Source: Psychrobacter sp. JCM 18900 (GTDB lineage Bacteria > Pseudomonadota > Gammaproteobacteria > Pseudomonadales > Moraxellaceae). From it: 64,000 bases of DNA. Numbering within the stretch: the stretch's first letter is position 1; every line of letters starts with the position of its first letter. Where the stretch lies: assembly GCF_904846625.1 (NCBI RefSeq), contig NZ_CAJHBL010000008.1:30224-94223 (forward strand). The letters run 5' to 3'. Shown one piece after another: positions 1 through 8,764 of the stretch. Made by a program: the position numbers and the translations under genes. The notes under the pieces are model-generated. The model saw only the letters and a program-made list of their open reading frames with translations, did no database searches and was not told the origin of the DNA.

Positions 1-143
1 GTGACTGGCGCTGTATTATTGCTCGTTGCCTGTACTTCATGCGTACCCGACATATCATTACCGACTACGTTTTTTAAAGTAGTACAGCCAGTTAGTGCCA
101 ATACAGCTGTTAGTGCAGATAACATCATCATATTTTTCATCAT
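1..143 (-). CDS. Small lipoprotein, C-terminus cut by window edge
   Basis: The reading frame is open from an ATG-ATG pair at 143/140 to the left edge of the window, so only about 47 residues are visible. They form a classic lipoprotein signal: a Met/Lys-rich start, a short hydrophobic run and a lipobox ending LTGC with the lipidated Cys near residue 20. A GGAAG ribosome site lies just before the first ATG. The part after the Cys is polar (Thr, Asn, Ser) and I do not recognise a family. Lipid attachment and an envelope location follow from the lipobox. The function is unknown. Confidence 0.65.
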   Translation of the reverse strand, partial: MMKNMMMLSALTAVLALTGCTTLKNVVGNDMSGTHEVQATSNNTAPV

Positions 144-700
144 AACTTCCTTGTAATTTTAGTCGTATTTTTCATAGCGATAAGCTTGTTGTCGTTTACT
201 TTGTCGACTGTCCCTTTTGTTAATTCTGATATTTGTAATTTTGAACAGTCATCAAAACAGAACCTACGCTTTTTGTTAAGCAAAATAAATATAGCATATG
301 ACTTTATATTATCTTGGTAATTAATATACACGCTTACAAAAGTGGTCGAATTTTACAAAACAATAAAACGAACTTATTTTCGATTTCACAGGTTTGCCAC
401 TTCTCTCGTTTACTCTATTTTTAGACAGGCTCGTTTGTCTGAAAAACTTCACACATATAGCGACTCGTTGACAAAACTCATGCATCTTCTTACGTATTTC
501 CCATCATATTTTCTGTAGTTCTTCGTAAAATAAACCTATAGAGATGAAGAATGGCTAAACAATAGAAAAGATGACTATTGAAGTTCAGATTTGTGTGTTG
601 AACTTAATTACCTTCGCACGCATATCAGGAAATATAAAACATTTGATACATATACCGAGCACGGCCTAATACAGATGCTATTAAGGATACAACGACGACA
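144..700. other. Intergenic region between divergent genes
   Basis: About 560 AT-rich bases separate the lipoprotein gene (minus) from the FAD oxidoreductase (plus). Open frames here are short and lack protein character. An inverted repeat, AAGTTCA at 581-587 and TGAACTT at 599-605 with an 11-base spacer, lies about 100 bases before the oxidoreductase and could be an operator. No RNA gene is recognised. Confidence 0.4.
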
Positions 701-2320
701 ATGACTCAGTCTTTTGATAAAAACTACGCTCAATCCTTTAATCGTGATGCTCATTCTGGGGTATTATCTTACGGGGCAAAAAACACTCAACCTAAAAAGC
801 GTGTTGGCATTTTGGGCGGCGGTACTGCGGGATCGACGATTGCGATTCGACTTGCTGCGTTAGGATTAGAGACCTACTTATTTGAGAAGAAAAAATCCCT
901 CATTGATGGTCCACCTATGTGTCATTTGCACGCAGGTGGTAATTTATATCGTGAAATACCGGATGAGGATTGCGTAGCGCTGCTTAAGCAATGTATCGAT
1001 ATTTTACGCTTATATCCGCATACTATTGACGTTCGTCCTACTGTGTTTGCCGTACCGACACGTGACGAGGGGCTGCCTGAAGACTTACTACCGCGTTTAG
1101 ATATTCTGACTGATGCTTATCAAGAACTGATCGAGCAAGATGCTAATAATAAAGTATTGGGTGAGCCTGAAGATTACTACCAACTTTATAGCCATGAGCA
1201 ATTGATTGAGCTGTCTGAACGTGAGCAAGTCGCTGTACCAAGTACGGTTGATGAGTGGATGATTCCAGTCGCTAGATACTTAGATTTGAACAAGGTTAAA
1301 TTTCCGTTAATTGTCGTTCAAGAATATGGCTGGAATATTTTTCGTTTAGCCGCTTCTGCCAAGCTTGCGCTCGAAGAGTACGACAATGCGCACGTATTTA
1401 CCGAAACTGCCGTACAAAAAGTCGTGCCGGTAGATTGTGAGAACTGTACCAACGCTGACCATCATGTCACCAAATGGCGTATCGACTATCAACAAATCGA
1501 TAGTCAAGAACATGACTCTCAGCCTGAGTCTATTGAAGTTGATTACCTAGTCAATGCTTGCGGATTCCGTACGGGTGTCATCGACGATATGGTTGGTGTC
1601 GAAGTCACGCGTATGGTCGAGTTCAAATCGTCTTATGTGACCCATTGGGGCGATGCTGGTGGACAGATACCAGAGATTATCGTCTATGGTCAACGAGGTA
1701 CGCCAGAAGGCATGGCACAGCTTACTCCCTACCCTGGCGGATACTTTCAGATTCATGGTATGAGTAAAGCCATTACTTTGTTTGATGATGGTCTTGTCGC
1801 ATCGAGTGAAGACAGTTCGCAGCCCAAACTGCCACAGCAATATGTGCACTATATTGAAGATGGTTGGGATAAAGCGCCCCTACAAGCGCGTAGTCAGCAA
1901 GCGATCGAATATGTGGCGGAGTTTGTACCAACATTTAACAGCGCACGTACTGTTGGTAACGCACTATATGGTGGGCAGCAGATTCCTGGGCAGGATGATA
2001 CTCTACGTGTCGCTGACGTGAGCTTGTACTCTAATATACGCTATGCACGTGCAGAAAACGTCAAAGCATCTTCGACCTTAATTGCCGCTGATCAAATCGT
2101 TAATGAGCTGACAGATCTAGGTTTGATAGAGAACGATACACCTCTGAATCGTCGTCGCTATGCTCATGAATGGTCGTACCTTGTCCATAACGATAGCCTC
2201 GCTGTCGATGAGGTTGCACGTGAGCTCGCTGAACAGCGTGGATTCCCGATAGCAATGGCTCATGTTAATCATAGTATTCGTGAAGTAGCATTGGACGATC
2301 TCACGCCTGCTGATGCCTAA
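701..2320 (+). CDS. FAD-dependent oxidoreductase (DAO/Rossmann type)
   Basis: A 539-residue soluble protein with an N-terminal dinucleotide-binding fold. After about 33 polar residues comes a beta strand and the GGGTAG form of the GxGxxG loop, followed by an acidic-strand motif (YLFEKK), which fits FAD binding. A second short motif, VNACGFRTG near residue 285, resembles the second FAD contact region of DAO-like flavoproteins. No signal peptide or membrane segment is visible, so it is probably cytoplasmic. The substrate cannot be told from the sequence. The start has an AAGGA at unusually long spacing; no better start follows before the Rossmann motif. It is followed by a strong terminator and stands alone. 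Confidence 0.75.
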   Translation: MTQSFDKNYAQSFNRDAHSGVLSYGAKNTQPKKRVGILGGGTAGSTIAIRLAALGLETYLFEKKKSLIDGPPMCHLHAGGNLYREIPDEDCVALLKQCIDILRLYPHTIDVRPTVFAVPTRDEGLPEDLLPRLDILTDAYQELIEQDANNKVLGEPEDYYQLYSHEQLIELSEREQVAVPSTVDEWMIPVARYLDLNKVKFPLIVVQEYGWNIFRLAASAKLALEEYDNAHVFTETAVQKVVPVDCENCTNADHHVTKWRIDYQQIDSQEHDSQPESIEVDYLVNACGFRTGVIDDMVGVEVTRMVEFKSSYVTHWGDAGGQIPEIIVYGQRGTPEGMAQLTPYPGGYFQIHGMSKAITLFDDGLVASSEDSSQPKLPQQYVHYIEDGWDKAPLQARSQQAIEYVAEFVPTFNSARTVGNALYGGQQIPGQDDTLRVADVSLYSNIRYARAENVKASSTLIAADQIVNELTDLGLIENDTPLNRRRYAHEWSYLVHNDSLAVDEVARELAEQRGFPIAMAHVNHSIREVALDDLTPADA

Positions 2321-2356
2321 TAGACATGATTTGCTGATAAGTTATTAATACATATA

Positions 2357-2399
2357 AAAAAGGAGCAGACTACCGAGATTTGGTTGTCTGCTCCTTTTT
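2357..2399. terminator. Bidirectional rho-independent terminator
   Basis: A 14-bp stem (AAAAAGGAGCAGAC pairing with GTCTGCTCCTTTTT) has A-rich and T-rich arms. It sits between the convergent FAD oxidoreductase and LOG-family genes and can serve both. Confidence 0.9.
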
Positions 2400-2451
2400 T
2401 GCAATAGCTTTTAATATTTAAACATTTGCTGTGTATGAATAGCTATACGGC

Positions 2452-3135
2452 TTAACTATTACTACCAGCCATTTTCTCTGTATCCACAGCATCATCTATG
2501 GTCACTACTGTCTGTAGCATATCGATCGCTTCGATGATGGTATTACACACCACTAGACGATCTAAATCTTCCTGCTTCATAAAGCCTTGCTCAGTGGTAT
2601 ATTTCAAATGCTCAATCATACGGTCATAAAAACCATTGATGTTCAAAATGATCATTGGTTTTTCGTGCTGGTACAATTGACGCCACGTAGCGATTTCCAT
2701 AATTTCTTCTAATGTTCCTAGCCCGCCCGGTAGCGTGATAAAGGCATCGGCATACTCTGCCATAACTGTCTTACGCGTGTGCATAGTGTCAGTCAAATGC
2801 AACCGAGTCAGCTGCTCGTGAGCGATTTCGTGCTTGAGCATAAAGGTCGGAATCACGCCCACTGCTTGCGCGCCGCCATTGATTACTTCATCTGCAACTG
2901 CGCCCATTAAACCGATACTAGCGCCACCATATACTAGCCCCATACCATTATTTGCTAATGCACTGCCGAGCTCGCGCGCCGCCTGTTCATACACGTCACC
3001 AGTGCCCAAGCGTGAACCGCAATACACAGCCACGAGTGGCATTGATAAGGTAGACTTGTCGACTGCTTTTTCAATATTTGTAATGTCTTTACTCGTGATT
3101 ACGTCATAAGTATCATCGTTGATTTTCATTTGCAT
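2452..3135 (-). CDS. LOG-family nucleotide 5'-monophosphate phosphoribohydrolase
   Basis: A 227-residue Rossmann-like protein of the TIGR00730/LOG family. The signature PGGLGTLEE is present around residue 137 and the nucleotide-binding GGASIGLMG around residue 73. Family members cleave the N-glycosidic bond of nucleotide monophosphates, as in cytokinin activation in plants and PpnN-like purine turnover in bacteria. The first 30 or so residues precede the family core (LVAVYCGSR), a modest extension. A GGAAG ribosome site precedes the ATG. It is monocistronic and converges on the FAD oxidoreductase. The assignment is firm at family level; the physiological substrate is inferred. Confidence 0.88.
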   Translation of the reverse strand: MQMKINDDTYDVITSKDITNIEKAVDKSTLSMPLVAVYCGSRLGTGDVYEQAARELGSALANNGMGLVYGGASIGLMGAVADEVINGGAQAVGVIPTFMLKHEIAHEQLTRLHLTDTMHTRKTVMAEYADAFITLPGGLGTLEEIMEIATWRQLYQHEKPMIILNINGFYDRMIEHLKYTTEQGFMKQEDLDRLVVCNTIIEAIDMLQTVVTIDDAVDTEKMAGSNS

Positions 3136-3438
3136 ATAGCTTCCTTAATTACCTGTCAGTTTTTATTGAGTGCTTGTTATTAGTGAAGGCTGCATACCGA
3201 CACCTATCATTTATATTGTCATGCACATGATTCATAAGACAAACTCAGCCAAGCCATACAAAACTTGGAAGTCATATTTGAGCAACTGTCTTGCCAGCAT
3301 TTATCTTAACATAAGCAATGCTACCACATAGTCACAACGATTTATCACTACGCAACGACTACACTTTCAAGATGCGCATTTATTGTTCATCATAGCCTGA
3401 TATTCATTATCTACTAATAAAAATACTAAGGTATACCC
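3136..3438. other. Intergenic region between divergent genes
   Basis: About 300 AT-rich bases lie between the LOG-family gene and the alpha/beta hydrolase gene, which are transcribed away from each other. Promoters for both must lie here, but I see no near-consensus element, hairpin or repeat that I can support. Confidence 0.35.
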
Positions 3439-4404
3439 ATGGATAATCATAACGCCTCTCCTACTGCCGAGCCATCAAGCTCTGTGGCTAATAGCAATCT
3501 CACTAATAAAAGTAATGTGCATGATGCGAGCAAGATTGATATTTACTCATTAAGCATCATGACCGATCGCAACCAAGCATTGGCAGCCACTGTCTATCGC
3601 CCTAAAGATGCGACAAAAAAAGCAATCATGATGGCACCAGCCACAGGTATTAAGCGTCACTTTTATCATAATTTTGCGACCTATCTAGCAGAAAGCGGCT
3701 TTGGGGTACTGACCTTTGATAACGAAGGAATTGGTGAGTCACTATCGACCGATCTGGCAAAATGTAGCGCTTCCTTGATCAGTTGGGGTCGCCATGACAT
3801 GCCAGCTGTACTTGATGCCTTACAAGATGAGTTTCCTGATGCCTCTTATCATCTCATCGGTCATAGCGCGGGCGGTCAGCTCATTGGCCTGATGCCCAAC
3901 TATCAGGCGATTAGCTCAGTGTTCAATGTCGCTTGCTCGTCAGGACGTATCAAAAATATGGGCATGCCATATAAGCTCAAAGCCATGGGCTTTATGGATG
4001 CGTTTATTCCATTCACTAATTTAACACTAGGCTATACGCCGTCAGACAAAATCGGTATGGGTGAGCCACTGCCACGCGGTGTGGCTCGTCAATGGCGTGA
4101 ATGGTGCAATGGCGAAGGCTATATCAAGACCGCATTTGGCAAAAGCATACATACGCATTTCTATGATGAGCTCAGCATGCCAGCATTGTGGCTTGGCTTT
4201 AGCGATGATGATATCGCCAACAGTGAAAACATGGACGATATGATAAGGGTATTTACAAAAATGCCTGTCGAAAAGCGTTTCTTGGACCCTGAGGATTTTG
4301 GACTAAATCATATCGGTCATATGCGCTATTTTAGCAGTAAGACCAATATCAAAGCGCCGCAGCTATGGCAAATGGCAGTGACATGGTTGCACGAACAGTC
4401 ATAA
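3439..4404 (+). CDS. Alpha/beta hydrolase
   Basis: A 321-residue serine hydrolase of the alpha/beta fold, resembling the predicted hydrolases of COG4757. The nucleophile elbow GHSAGG places the catalytic Ser at residue 143. An Asp-rich strand (GFSDDD, near residue 254) and a C-terminal His in NHIGHM (His291 or His294) can complete the triad. The first 35 residues are Ser/Asn/Thr-rich and look disordered, with no signal peptide. The start has AAGG at good spacing. Substrate unknown; esterase or lipase activity is only inferred from the fold. No operon partner: the next gene is convergent. Confidence 0.8.
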   Translation: MDNHNASPTAEPSSSVANSNLTNKSNVHDASKIDIYSLSIMTDRNQALAATVYRPKDATKKAIMMAPATGIKRHFYHNFATYLAESGFGVLTFDNEGIGESLSTDLAKCSASLISWGRHDMPAVLDALQDEFPDASYHLIGHSAGGQLIGLMPNYQAISSVFNVACSSGRIKNMGMPYKLKAMGFMDAFIPFTNLTLGYTPSDKIGMGEPLPRGVARQWREWCNGEGYIKTAFGKSIHTHFYDELSMPALWLGFSDDDIANSENMDDMIRVFTKMPVEKRFLDPEDFGLNHIGHMRYFSSKTNIKAPQLWQMAVTWLHEQS

Positions 4405-4452
4405 GCTTATCGCCATGTAGCCCCTTATATGTTAGCTACGTAACAACTCAGG

Positions 4453-5175
4453 TTAATTTTCTGCGTTTTCTGCTTCTTCCAGCTGTAAACGTTTAGTCAG
4501 TGCCGAATACAGCGACGGCTGCATGTTATGAATATTGCCTATCATCCATTTAACATAGCTGACGGGCACATCTTTGATCGGCTTGCCTTTATGCTTGCCA
4601 AAAGGCATCTTGCTCACAGGGGTCGCTTTATTAGAGATAGCATGTGCCGCTGCAAAGTCTGTCGGCGCAATCTCTAGACGCTCGCAGCATGCCTGATACA
4701 GCAAATAGCACATTCGAGCATCGCCAAGCGCGTCATGAGCGGCAATTGTCATTGCACTCGCTTCACCCTTACCCAACAGCTGCTCGATACACTTAGACTG
4801 ACCGTAAGCACGCCATTCTGGAAAAGCTGCCCGCGCAAGTCTCACTGTACAAATCAGCTTAGCAGAAGGACTGCCAATCACTCGCCAATCGAAACGTACG
4901 TTATGACCAATCAAGTACTCTGGCAATTCAAACTGCTCCAACTCAAAGCGCTCAAGTCCAGCCACGTCATCATCGGTAATACCATGCACCTTTATGACAA
5001 TAGGTGAAATAGATCGTCCACTGTTAAAGTATTTCATCCACTCAAAACCAGTTGCTACATTGATAGTAGCAACTTGGATAGGTCTGGGATCACTGCCCTG
5101 ATCTGTTTCGGTATCGATAACCAGTGCTGTTTCGCGCGTTACAGAAATATCAGCAGGCTTAAAAGCATCATTCAT
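4453..5175 (-). CDS. DEDDh 3'-5' exonuclease with C-terminal DUF3820 domain
   Basis: A 240-residue protein. Residues 15-170 form a DnaQ/ExoX-like nuclease: motif I DTE with Asp21 and Glu23, motif II around GHNVRFD, and motif III AHDALGDA with the His and Asp of the DEDDh type. These ligate two metal ions for 3'-5' hydrolysis of single-stranded DNA or RNA ends. Residues about 190-235 (MPFGKHKGKPIKDVP onward) match the small DUF3820 domain often fused to or next to such nucleases. It is not the replicative epsilon subunit, since the clamp-binding region and usual length differ. A repair or RNA-processing role is inferred. Confidence 0.85.
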   Translation of the reverse strand: MNDAFKPADISVTRETALVIDTETDQGSDPRPIQVATINVATGFEWMKYFNSGRSISPIVIKVHGITDDDVAGLERFELEQFELPEYLIGHNVRFDWRVIGSPSAKLICTVRLARAAFPEWRAYGQSKCIEQLLGKGEASAMTIAAHDALGDARMCYLLYQACCERLEIAPTDFAAAHAISNKATPVSKMPFGKHKGKPIKDVPVSYVKWMIGNIHNMQPSLYSALTKRLQLEEAENAEN

Positions 5176-5273
5176 AAAGTATTAACCATCAGTAGCAACT
5201 GTCTATGCTCAGCAGAAATGTTAAGTAGATAAAACTATATTTGCTGTTTATATCCTTGGCCATAAGGATATCT

Positions 5274-5963
5274 ATGGGGGTAAAAACGATAGATAACAAT
5301 GCGATACATACGTTATTAGACGAAGCTTTTATAATAAAAACTCAAATGACATCAAACATATATGAGACATCAATGCTAGCAGATGGAAATAACCAGCCTC
5401 CCAGACCTTCTTTTTTCAGTCGTTTAATAAGCCTATTGATTAAGACTGTCGTATTGCTAGCCCTGTTATTTGTCTTTGATAAACTGCTACCCAGTATCAG
5501 TCAACAAACACAGTCATTTGTGGTTGCCAAATGGCAGCAATTGAGTCTATTGCAACAAGAACTGCCGACAGAAAACAGCTTACCCAGTCCACTACCAGAA
5601 CGAAACCTGACAGACACTTGGGGCGCGGCACGTAGTCAAGGCCGCTCCCACGAAGGTATCGACATCTTTGCGCCGCGTAATACTCCCGTGCGGTCGACCA
5701 CGCAAGGCGTAGTAAGCAAGGTTGGTGAGAACACCTTGGGTGGACGCGTAGTCGTGGTGGTAGGGCCTGGTGGCGCAGGACATTACTACGCTCATCTAGA
5801 AGACTATGCTGACATCTCCCCCAATGACTGGGTCAATCAGGGCGATGTGATAGGTTATGTGGGTGATAGCGGTAATGCAAAAGGGACACCAACACATGTA
5901 CATTATGGTATCTATATTAATGGCAGTGCGGTTAACCCTTATCCGCTTTTGCAAAAGGATTAA
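5274..5963 (+). CDS. M23-family metallopeptidase, membrane-anchored
   Basis: A 229-residue protein using the ATG at 5274, chosen because AAGGA lies five bases upstream; in-frame alternatives are a TTG at 5241 and an ATG at 5346. A single hydrophobic segment after a basic patch (around residues 52-70) anchors it in the inner membrane with the rest in the periplasm. The C-terminal half is a LytM/M23 domain with the zinc ligands His126 and Asp130 (HEGID) and His208-x-His210 (HVH), all intact. Such enzymes cut peptidoglycan cross-bridges or activate amidases; which one applies here is not visible. It diverges from the exonuclease gene. Confidence 0.85.
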   Translation: MGVKTIDNNAIHTLLDEAFIIKTQMTSNIYETSMLADGNNQPPRPSFFSRLISLLIKTVVLLALLFVFDKLLPSISQQTQSFVVAKWQQLSLLQQELPTENSLPSPLPERNLTDTWGAARSQGRSHEGIDIFAPRNTPVRSTTQGVVSKVGENTLGGRVVVVVGPGGAGHYYAHLEDYADISPNDWVNQGDVIGYVGDSGNAKGTPTHVHYGIYINGSAVNPYPLLQKD

Positions 5964-6070
5964 CGAATACAGAAAAGTATGTCGTTAACCTAATTTGAAA
6001 TAATGATAGGTTTAGATTAATCAAAAAACTTAAGCCGAAAAACTAACGCTAATATAAGCCAGAAATTGTA

Positions 6071-7162
6071 TTAATTGGCTGTGACGGATCTGACGTAGTT
6101 TGAGGGGAATACCACACTAAATGTCGACCCTTCCCCTTCTACTGAATCGATTTGCAATTGCGCTTCGTGCTGGTGCAACACGTGTTTTACAATCGCTAGT
6201 CCCAACCCTGTACCACCTGTTGCACGGCTACGACCTTTGTCGATACGATAGAAACGCTCTGTTAAACGGGCGATATGCTCTGACGCAATACCGATCCCAT
6301 CATCTTCGACCGCGAAACGGCAACCATCAGACGTCCTTGTCCAGCTGATAGTGATATTGCCACCCTTTGGCGTATATTTGATTGCATTGATTACCAAATT
6401 GGATAGCGCACTATTTAAGTACATCTCTGATCCGTACAGCCCATCGTACGTATCTATATGCAAATGAATGATGTGTTTGTACGCTTGGTTGTAGGCTTGT
6501 GCGTCGTCGTAGATGTTGGTCAGTAGCTTAGTCATATCTATATAATGCAGCTCGTGTGACTCTTCGATTTCAATCTTAGACAGTAGCAGCAAGTCGTTCA
6601 CGATTCTATTCATACGGGCAGTTTGCTGGGTCATCAGCTCAAAACCGCGACGCCATTGCGGCGGCATATCTGGCTGATCAGAGAAATTTTCTAGGTAGCC
6701 CATCATTACAGTTAATGGTGTTCTAAGCTCATGCGAGACATTCGCCACAAAATCCTGACGCATTTGCTCTAAGTGCCGCAGGCGAGTCACATCATATACA
6801 AACAGCAATTTTTCATCACCGAAGGGGGTCAGTTCGCACTTTAAGTAGCGACTAGGATCTCGCCATGATTCTATATGGACGCCATCGTTAGGTATCGTTG
6901 TACCTTCATAATACTGGCGGAACTCAGGTACAGTGATAAAGTCGAAAATGTTCTGACCTTTATCTTCTGGCTGTAGCAGCAATAAGTCTTGTGCCGCCTG
7001 ATTCCACCATTCTAGACCATCATTGTTGTTGAGCAAAATCACTGCATCGCGCAAGGCTCGTAGTGCACTGCCGATTTTTTTGAGTTGCTCCGCTGTATTT
7101 TGAGTAGATATTTGCTCTAGTAAAGCTGATTGCTCACTTTGTGCTGGCGCTATCTTGTCCAT
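6071..7162 (-). CDS. phoR: Phosphate regulon sensor histidine kinase, no membrane segment
   Basis: A 363-residue kinase encoded 58 bases after phoB. Residues about 28-125 form a PAS-like domain. The dimerisation domain carries the phosphoacceptor His144 in VSHELRTPL. The ATPase domain follows with the N box (NLVINAIKYTP), G1 (DDGIGIA) and G2 (GTGLGLAIV), all complete. PhoR normally has an N-terminal membrane hairpin; here the protein starts with a polar helix, and an in-frame TAA two codons before the ATG excludes a longer frame. AAGGA precedes the start at good spacing. It should phosphorylate and dephosphorylate PhoB, probably as a cytoplasmic protein. The family call is firm; the soluble form is unusual. 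Confidence 0.9.
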   Translation of the reverse strand: MDKIAPAQSEQSALLEQISTQNTAEQLKKIGSALRALRDAVILLNNNDGLEWWNQAAQDLLLLQPEDKGQNIFDFITVPEFRQYYEGTTIPNDGVHIESWRDPSRYLKCELTPFGDEKLLFVYDVTRLRHLEQMRQDFVANVSHELRTPLTVMMGYLENFSDQPDMPPQWRRGFELMTQQTARMNRIVNDLLLLSKIEIEESHELHYIDMTKLLTNIYDDAQAYNQAYKHIIHLHIDTYDGLYGSEMYLNSALSNLVINAIKYTPKGGNITISWTRTSDGCRFAVEDDGIGIASEHIARLTERFYRIDKGRSRATGGTGLGLAIVKHVLHQHEAQLQIDSVEGEGSTFSVVFPSNYVRSVTAN

Positions 7163-7220
7163 TTCTTATCCTTACCACTATCCGCTGCCTCAATATTGCT
7201 GCGGCATTATTTGTACAAGA

Positions 7221-7925
7221 TTAACTTGGCTCAATCAGGCTAGAAAATCGGTAGCCTGTTCCACGTACCGTCTGTATCAATGTATCACAGTCATAAGGTC
7301 GCAGTAATTTACGTAGACGTTTGATATGTACATCGATGGTTCGGTCTTCGATATATACATTGCCGCCCCATACCTGATCGAGCAGCTGCGTTCGTGTATA
7401 GGCGCGCTCAGGATGGCTCATAAAAAATGCCAATAGACGGTACTCTGTGGGCCCAACATCAACGATTTTACCTGCAGCTGTCACGCGCTGACTCTTGGTA
7501 TCTAGACTTAACTGTCCAATTTCGATAGGTTTATCGCTACTCATAGCACTACTGCGGCGTAGTACGGCTTTGATTCTAGAAATCAGCTCACGAGTCGAAA
7601 AAGGCTTGGTCATATAATCATCTGCGCCTGCATCAAGACCATGCACCTTACTGTCTTCTTCACTTTTTGCCGTTAGCATAATGACTGGTATTTCAGAGAG
7701 TAGCTCATCGTTTTTGAGCATACGACAAAAATCCACACCGCTCTTGTCACCTGGCAACATCCAGTCTAACAGTATCAATGACGGTCTATGATCGACCACT
7801 TGCTGATGCGCCTCTGACACATCTGCCGCTTGCAAGCTATCAAACCCAGCCATCTCTAGCGTCATGACAACCATTTCACGAATCGCAGGCTCATCTTCAA
7901 CAATCAAAATTTGCTCATTATACAT
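7221..7925 (-). CDS. phoB: Phosphate regulon response regulator
   Basis: A 234-residue OmpR/PhoB-type regulator. The receiver domain has the acidic pocket Glu10/Asp11, the phosphorylated Asp54 (LLDWMLPG), the conserved Thr (MLTAKS) and Lys (TKPFS). The C-terminal winged helix ends with the recognition helix and wing (VDVHIKRLRKLL, TVRGTGYRF). It activates phosphate-starvation genes by binding Pho boxes. A good Pho box lies about 90 bases upstream of its own start, so autoregulation is likely. phoR follows on the same strand after 58 bases, forming the usual operon. Confidence 0.95.
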   Translation of the reverse strand: MYNEQILIVEDEPAIREMVVMTLEMAGFDSLQAADVSEAHQQVVDHRPSLILLDWMLPGDKSGVDFCRMLKNDELLSEIPVIMLTAKSEEDSKVHGLDAGADDYMTKPFSTRELISRIKAVLRRSSAMSSDKPIEIGQLSLDTKSQRVTAAGKIVDVGPTEYRLLAFFMSHPERAYTRTQLLDQVWGGNVYIEDRTIDVHIKRLRKLLRPYDCDTLIQTVRGTGYRFSSLIEPS

Positions 7926-8012
7926 AGGACATTCTCGGTGTTAGCGGACAAAATCTAGCATGTAAAAAGGCGATATATACTCACCAGTCTCTACCTATTA
8001 AACGGATTAATT

Positions 8013-8030
8013 ATGACAGCTTGATGACAC
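8013..8030 (-). promoter_or_regulatory. Pho box upstream of phoBR
   Basis: Read on the minus strand, this is GTGTCAT-CAAG-CTGTCAT: two 7-base direct repeats with an 11-base period, close to the PhoB consensus CTGTCAT-N4-CTGTCAT. It lies between the dtd stop codon and the phoB start, about 90 bases before phoB, and is oriented towards it. The match is visible in the sequence; binding is inferred. Confidence 0.75.
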
Positions 8031-8037
8031 TCTAAAA

Positions 8038-8490
8038 TCAGATTTCTAGTAAAAAATTGAGCGGCCCATCATTGACGCTCGACACTTGCATATCCGCACC
8101 AAACTGACCGGTTGCCACGTTCGGGTGCTTAGTTTTGGCATAGTCGACCAGTTGTTCAAATAATGCTTGCGCAGCAGCAGGTGCCATCGCACCACCAAAG
8201 TCTGGTCGGCGACCTTTGTCTGTTTTTGCCATCAAGGTAAATTGTGAGACCAATAATAGCCCGCCACCGACCTGCTGAACGTTTTTATCCAGTTTACCAA
8301 ATTTGGCCGGATCATCGTCATTTTCAAAAATGCGATAGGTCAATATTTTGTCAATCATACGCTGGGCAGCGGCGAAATCGTCTTCATGCCCTAAGCCAAT
8401 ATATGCCAACACCCCATGTTCAATCTCGCCAATACACTGCTGATCGACGACCACACTAGCGTGCTTCACCCGTTGTATGAGTGCTTTCAT
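8038..8490 (-). CDS. dtd: D-aminoacyl-tRNA deacylase
   Basis: A 150-residue protein of the usual DTD length. The conserved SQFTLMA segment (residues about 80-86) and the C-terminal NDGPLNFLLE segment form the cross-subunit active site of the homodimer. The enzyme hydrolyses D-amino acids and glycine from mischarged tRNAs, protecting translation. The start MKALIQRVKHASVVVD is typical, and AAGGAA precedes it at good spacing. It lies upstream of phoB on the same strand, but the Pho box between them suggests separate control. Highly confident family call. Confidence 0.95.
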   Translation of the reverse strand: MKALIQRVKHASVVVDQQCIGEIEHGVLAYIGLGHEDDFAAAQRMIDKILTYRIFENDDDPAKFGKLDKNVQQVGGGLLLVSQFTLMAKTDKGRRPDFGGAMAPAAAQALFEQLVDYAKTKHPNVATGQFGADMQVSSVNDGPLNFLLEI

Positions 8491-8571
8491 TTACTGATTC
8501 CTTAACAGATTATGGCCATACAATAATATGCTGTCCATGATAAAATACCGTCATTAACTTAACTATTATTA

Positions 8572-8730
8572 GGGCGTGTTTGATATTCACAAATAGGTAC
8601 TGCGGATCGCTAAAACTGTTCCAGACAAGGCGTAAAACGACGATAATGCTCATGCCCTATCTAGATTTACAACGTAGTATGGCGCAATTTTAGCCACTGT
8701 CAGTGCCATGGTCGAATTTCCAACACGCCC
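8572..8730. repeat. MITE-like inverted-repeat element
   Basis: A 159-base non-coding element has imperfect 17-base terminal inverted repeats. The left end is GGGCGTGTTTGATATTC; the right end read in reverse is GGGCGTGTTGGAAATTC, matching at 15 of 17 positions. A subterminal pair, GCTAAAA at 8609-8615 and TTTTAGC at 8688-8694, extends the fold-back. No transposase is encoded. A target duplication is not clear. It ends about 34 bases before the psd start, so it may form part of the psd promoter or leader. Confidence 0.6.
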
Positions 8731-8764
8731 CTATTACATTACACCTTATTTTGGTAGCCTTATT

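Noticed and set aside
8560..8740. A target-site duplication around the MITE-like element
   Set aside because: CTATTA occurs on both sides, but at different distances from the two ends, so I cannot support it.
8708..8764. An upstream in-frame start for psd that would add 19 residues
   Set aside because: It lies in the inverted-repeat element and the added residues do not match the Psd family; the ATG at 8765 fits better.
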